Source: Hydractinia symbiolongicarpus
Taxonomy: Eukaryota > Cnidaria > Hydrozoa > Anthoathecata > Hydractiniidae
Direction: 5' to 3'
Length of the DNA stretch: 64,000 nucleotides
Assembly: GCF_029227915.1 (NCBI RefSeq)
Contig: NC_079888.1
Location: forward strand, 18,578,001-18,642,000
Shown here: positions 61,047 through 64,000 of the stretch, one piece after another
Layout: every line of letters starts with the position of its first letter
How positions within the stretch are numbered: position 1 is the stretch's first letter
Translations under genes and position numbers: made by a program
Notes under the pieces: model-generated
Seen by the model: the letters and a program-made list of their open reading frames with translations, nothing else
Databases searched by the model: none
What the model was told of the DNA's origin: nothing

Positions 61047-62498
61047 GACCTAAGCAGTTTGTTGCACAGTATTCAAGATGAAGTGAAAGAGATAAAGTAT
61101 GATATAACACCGAAAGGTAAGTTGAAGTTTGGTATTTAACCCTCTTTAGGGTAAGGTCGGAGTGTATCAACCCAGGTTGCGGTTTGAGTAAGCTGCTCAA
61201 AGATGTGGGGGGATGAGGACATAAATGTCCAACCACTTCTAAACTACTGCCCTATATTTAACGTTACTAAGCAGATATAACGCCCATCGCTAACTAACAC
61301 AGGTGGCAGCCTCATTTTCATGTTTCTTAACGTGTTTAAATGATAACGTCAGGAAAAATTCTATTAATTGAGGTTACTAATTGCAAAGCGCACTGTTAAA
61401 GAAGTGTTTTAGTCGACACAATATTTGGAAAATTCCTTCAATAGACAAAAATAGTCAAATTTTTAGGCTTTTAACTTGTTGTCAAAACTCTTGTAACTTT
61501 AATAGGGCGCCAAAATGAACATAGTCCCATCTATCTTTGTTGCAGTTGTTTTATAGCCTATAACATTAAAAATGCATGCATTGGAGCTTTAATAACATGG
61601 CGAAACGCAAAAATAAGGCAAAAATTTAAAAAACAGTATGGGTGTATTTCACACTCCACAGGCGTTTAATGGGGCGTAAAAGAACATAAAAATGGCGCAA
61701 GAATTAAAGTAATTATTTAATTGTGAATTATTCAGTATTGTGTCAATTGTAATTAATAAAACAAAAATATAGGTTTTTAAATTTTTCACAATCACCTAGC
61801 AAGCGTACCGTTGTCTGTCTGTCAAGTAACAAATGGAATCTAGTTTCATTGATCTTGCTGTGACAGACGACTTTCGGGGAGTTTCCCACGGGCTAATAAC
61901 TAGTCTTATAATGTTGCCATTGGCCAACGCAATATTGATTTAAACCTAGCTACTGCTGCTATGTTGAATGCTGTTTCTGTGTGTGTATCTGTTTTATTCG
62001 TGGTTTTCATCTGTGCTTAGATTCTAAGAATGTTCCTGACCACATGAAAACTGAATACTGGGCTAACACGCACAATGGTAAGTATCAAAGAAATCTATAA
62101 AAATAAAATTTAATGATTATCATATTTCCTTGTTAGTGATACATTGGCTGGATTGCTTTGGATGGCCTAAATAAAATGATGGCTAAAAAGAGCGGAAAAA
62201 CGTGATGCAAATCATGTTGCGTTATGTTTTTTTATCGTAATGCGATGTTATTCTTTAGTCAAACTTTTCAAACTGAGCCTGCAAAATGTCTACAAATATA
62301 GAAAATGTGTTATATATTGCACATGCCAAAAAACACGAGTTTCATGGAAGGTAGTAGCAGGGGTTTGTATTTCTCTGGGGTATTATGAATTTATCATTTC
62401 ACCTTTTAAGGTTATCACCACAAAGAACAAAAATTTAATGGAGACAATGGTGACTATGATGAAACAAGTGATTACACCATGGCCAAAAAACGGTATTG
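61047..62498 (+). CDS. Candidate exons of an unidentified gene, possibly incomplete
   Basis: Three exon-like segments with good acceptors and donors and matching phase-1 junctions: 61047-61116, 62021-62077 and 62411 to about 62498. The only stop-free frame reads DLSSLLHSIQDEVKEIKYDI, then DSKNVPDHMKTEYWANTHNG, then HHKEQKFNGDNGDYDETSDY. It is hydrophilic and acidic and ends KKRYW. In an overlapping frame just downstream, WPKNGIGELIIPYTID resembles the mature start of astacin metalloproteases. A secreted-protease propeptide with a frame break is therefore possible. No catalytic HExxH block was found. A first exon would lie upstream, and the gene may be a remnant. Confidence 0.33.
61805..61912. 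repeat. Dispersed repeat copy
   Basis: ACCGTTGTCTGTCTGTCAAG at the start and GTTTCCCACGGGCTAATAAC at the end match the family at 24836-24985 in reverse orientation. Confidence 0.55.
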
Positions 62499-62659
62499 GT
62501 GAATTAATCATACCTTACACGATTGACGCTTCAAGTAACACAAGTTTTGTTACAACCCAGACTTTCAACAATTATGATTCTACCTCAATTATATTTAAAA
62601 TAAAGATTGACAAGGTCGTCAGAGAACAATTTTTTGAACAAGAAAACAATGGCTGAAAT

Positions 62660-64000
62660 CGCTTTTCACAAAAGAGTTCTATACGAAAGAAAAGAAACGG
62701 ATAATCTACCGTCTAAAAGCAATAAAGTCCTCTTTGTATACATCCAATTTCCTTTTAAAAAGTCATTCTCATCATTAATCTCATTCGCTTAAGAAACTTT
62801 TCCATAGGAACGCCCTATAAAGAAACATAAGGATTTCTTTTATGTTCGTTAGGGTTAGAGACAATATGTTATAAATGCTTTGCATATAAGAGCATTGATT
62901 AGATACTCTAAAATTTGTTTACTTTAAAGGTAGTGATTTTCGCAGATTTTTTTTGAGTTTATCGCAAATTGTGGTAAAATCCGCGAAATTGGGTACTTGA
63001 GAAAAACATCCAAAGGAAAACCATTTTTTAGAGTGGACAAAAAACCTATTTGGTTTGCATAAAAAAGAAATTAGAGCTCTAATGGCAAAGTAATAACAAA
63101 GGTGTATTGAAAGTGTACTTGTGTGAATAATTCATTGAGAAAATGCTGTTCTTCTTGAAGTACGTCACAACATTTCCAAATACCTAAGAAAATCCAATTT
63201 TATTGAACCAGCGGAAACATCTACTGGGGAAATTAGTACCATTCAGATATAGGATTGTTCATTTTATTGTCTCCCAAGAACGTTTTTAGTTTTCAATTTC
63301 AATCAATTGTTTTAGTTTTTGACATTCTCAACAAGCTTAAGTTTTTACATTCCCAGCCTTTGATGAATGCAGTAAATTAGAAGCTGTGGTCAATGCTGTA
63401 TCATTTTTTGCTAATTCTAAGATTCTATTTTGCAATTTCGCCTTTTATTTTACCAAAGTAGTGAATATGATGTTATAAGATTAATTTGTTTTTTCAGATG
63501 TTCAAGTTTTGTTGGTAAAATAGCTAGTCCACAAGTTTCCAAGGTTTAAAATCTAGTAAATTGTGGCCAAACCAATTTATTATGGAACTGTAAAACTGAC
63601 GATGTCTACTGGAATGTGTAGACGAATATATAGTTTTTAAAGAAAATCGTACATCCCTCTGATTTTCATAATAATTAAGCTTCTAGTTATTTTATTTATA
63701 ATCAAGTTGTATGCCCGAAATGATATTTTCCATATTGTGTTCATATTTTTAAAATTTTTATTCTGATGCCATCGTTTTTTTAATTTCCCAAGTGTTGAAC
63801 TTTTATCTAGCTTTATCTACCATTTGAATAACTACTTGTAGCTTTTAGTGTCAATCGTCAATGCATTAATCGAAATAAAAGTCTATGATCTGTCAATGGA
63901 TTAAATTTACTAACAACCCTAGTGCGGACGAAGCTTAAGCAGCATTGTGGCCTTTACAAATGAGGAGACAAGCTTTCTACATCTATATTTCTTATTTGTA
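62660..64000. other. No gene seen to window end
   Basis: AT-rich DNA. Acceptor-like TTCCCAG at 63355 and TTTTTCAG at 63498 are not followed by persuasive coding sequence. Confidence 0.45.

Overview
The window looks like AT-rich, intron-rich nuclear DNA of an invertebrate animal, most likely a cnidarian and plausibly a hydrozoan. This is inferred from compact GT-AG exons, a PAN plus discoidin-like secreted gene pair, and cnidarian-style Polinton, Harbinger, ISL2EU and CR1/Jockey-like repeats. No species is claimed. Two conserved single-copy genes are complete on the + strand. CAPZA (F-actin capping protein alpha, ten coding exons, 3784-12935) gives 287 aa. ZNG1/CBWD (COG0523 zinc-transfer GTPase, three coding exons, 18048-24044) gives 343 aa. 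Both read through cleanly at every splice junction.

Between and around them the DNA is dense with mobile elements. There is a hAT-like MITE and a TA-flanked foldback element inside CAPZA intron 1, and a tRNA-derived SINE in the same intron. A non-LTR reverse transcriptase relic near 14.5-16.6 kb is split by a Polinton protein fragment. There are two deletion derivatives of one Harbinger family, a 165-bp tandem repeat in ZNG1 intron 1, and a 2.0-kb ISL2EU-type element (27035-29038) with a THAP/DDE transposase and the start of its SAP-domain partner.

The most striking structure is a large imperfect inverted duplication, about 30.6-52.8 kb. Each arm carries one copy of a small secreted PAN/apple plus discoidin-like gene, and the copies are transcribed toward each other. 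A 2.2-kb spacer between the arms holds about 210 uninterrupted GTCT repeats and a third, diverged piece of the arm. The left copy (30628-34643) can be read as an intact 261-aa protein. The right copy (52799-41320) has a frameshift in its third exon, and its third intron is expanded by a decayed Polinton (about 43.4-50.2 kb).

That Polinton retains pieces of DNA polymerase B and packaging ATPase on the + strand, followed by a BRO/DUF3627-like gene and an intact 184-aa unknown. The - strand carries a retroviral-type integrase, an intact 109-aa protein, a zinc-ribbon/HNH-like protein and a major capsid fragment. It is deeply broken, and no terminal inverted repeats were found. The last 11 kb holds only a foldback element and three weak candidate exons of an unidentified + strand gene (61047-62498).
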